64,000 bases of DNA from an uncultured Litoreibacter sp. (GTDB taxonomy: Bacteria > Pseudomonadota > Alphaproteobacteria > Rhodobacterales > Rhodobacteraceae), in assembly GCA_947494645.1 (NCBI GenBank), contig CANLVO010000001.1:2046001-2110000 (forward strand). Reading direction: 5' to 3'. Within the stretch, counting starts at the first letter, position 1, and each line of letters opens with the position of its first letter. This document shows, piece after piece, positions 63,325 to 64,000 of this stretch. The notes beneath the pieces are model-generated. The model was not told the DNA's origin and did not search any database. It worked only from the letters and a program-made list of their open reading frames with translations. Position numbers and translations under genes: made by a program.

Positions 63325-64000
63325 TTACGATTTACTTGCGACCCGGCCCTCAATCGCTTCCCAAAGCTTCGCCGTGACGTTCACGCCGTCAAACCGCTCC
63401 AGCTCTTGAAGCCCGGTAGGTGACGTCACGTTGATCTCCGTCAGCCAACCGCCAATCACGTCGATACCAACGAAAACTTGCCCGCGATCCTTAAGGTCTT
63501 TGCCGATACGGGCGCAGATCTCGAGATCGCGCTCGGTCAGGGTCGTCTTCTCTGCTCGGCCGCCGACATGCATGTTCGACCGGGTCTCACCCGCCGCAGG
63601 CACTCGGTTGATGCCACCCACAGGTTCCCCGTCGATCAGGATGACACGCTTGTCCCCTTTGGCGACGTCCGGCAAAAACTTCTGCATGATCAGCGGCTCG
63701 CGGTTGATGCCTGCAAACAGCTCGTGCAGCGAGTTGAGATTGCGGTCGTTCTCATCCAGCTTGAACACCCCCGCGCCGCCATTGCCATAGAGCGGCTTGA
63801 GGATCACCGCACCATGCGCCTCTTTAAAGGCTTTCAGTGTACCCAGATCCCGCGCAATCGCAGTTGGGGGTGTCAGGTCAGGGTAATCCAGCACCTTCAG
63901 CTTCTCGGGCCAATTGCGCACCCATGTAGGATCATTCACTACCAAAGTGTCGGGATGAATGCGGTCTAAGAGATGTGTCGTCGTTATATAGCCCATGTCA
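63325..64000 (-). CDS. gshB: glutathione synthase, 5' end outside the window
   Basis: The C-terminal about 225 residues of an ATP-grasp glutathione synthase, of which full length is about 310. The part visible opens [20 protein letters not shown] and has the ATP-grasp loop [20 protein letters not shown] and the metal-site [20 protein letters not shown]. It ligates gamma-glutamylcysteine and glycine. It is convergent with comM, whose stop lies 2 bases beyond its own. The start is beyond base 64000. Confidence 0.93.
   Translation of the reverse strand, partial: DMGYITTTHLLDRIHPDTLVVNDPTWVRNWPEKLKVLDYPDLTPPTAIARDLGTLKAFKEAHGAVILKPLYGNGGAGVFKLDENDRNLNSLHELFAGINREPLIMQKFLPDVAKGDKRVILIDGEPVGGINRVPAAGETRSNMHVGGRAEKTTLTERDLEICARIGKDLKDRGQVFVGIDVIGGWLTEINVTSPTGLQELERFDGVNVTAKLWEAIEGRVASKS

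Overview
The window is G+C-rich chromosomal DNA from an alphaproteobacterium, almost certainly a Rhodobacteraceae member of the Roseobacter group. The basis is gene content and order known from that family: lgt-midA-pgeF, divergent Lrp regulator and trxB, hsp20-DUF1150, methylmalonyl-CoA epimerase-DUF1467, comM next to gshB, an RpoHII-type sigma-32, a bifunctional ATP sulfurylase/APS kinase, and several sarcosine/dimethylglycine-dehydrogenase-like and 2-hydroxyacid dehydrogenases. No rRNA, tRNA, CRISPR array, integrase or transposase was seen. Gene density is high; only two gaps slightly exceed 300 bases.

Layout. 1-9.9 kb: oxidoreductases (aldo/keto reductase, two FAD enzymes, a D-2-hydroxyacid dehydrogenase), a lytic transglycosylase and small envelope proteins. 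9.9-14.5 kb: a minus-strand run of ABC substrate-binding protein, ABC permease, M3 oligopeptidase and inositol-phosphatase-family enzyme. 14.7-18.6 kb: aquaporin, UbiK, and the overlapping lgt-midA-pgeF set. 18.6-26.5 kb: a 56-residue conserved-looking small protein with its own terminator, a TPR-sulfotransferase, a Hint-domain protein, Lrp/TrxB, an acetyltransferase, and a sulfate-activation enzyme that carries a MarR-type winged-helix domain at its N-terminus. 26.5-37 kb: hsp20 with an RpoH-like promoter, purEK, topA, nitroreductase, epimerase, response regulator and a Flp-type pilin. 37-48.7 kb: aspS, two tandem cyclopropane-fatty-acid-synthase-like methyltransferases, two GT87-type membrane glycosyltransferases flanking a CPBP protease, and carB. 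48.7-51.7 kb: a visibly less G+C-rich accessory patch with a three-gene overlapping cassette (toxin-like protein, HTH protein, DUF6941-like protein), a lipoprotein, an orphan BrnA-type antitoxin and a CII-like HTH protein. 51.8-64 kb: tdk, a ybjN-proC-csaA-hydroxyacid dehydrogenase operon, an rpoH-chaN-coaBC-dut-hesA operon, two cobalamin genes, an unusual glutathione S-transferase, comM and a truncated gshB.

The most striking item is the ORF at 24290-26359. A MarR/EPS-type DNA-binding domain is continuous in frame with ATP sulfurylase and APS kinase, and a 30-bp inverted repeat of related half-sites (24255-24284) sits directly in front of its start codon. Together these suggest an enzyme that may control its own expression in response to sulfate activation. 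A PAPS-consuming sulfotransferase family gene lies about 3.5 kb away. A second theme is a repeated intergenic element: four copies of a 22-bp core, three of them attached to G+C-rich hairpins at gene 3' ends.
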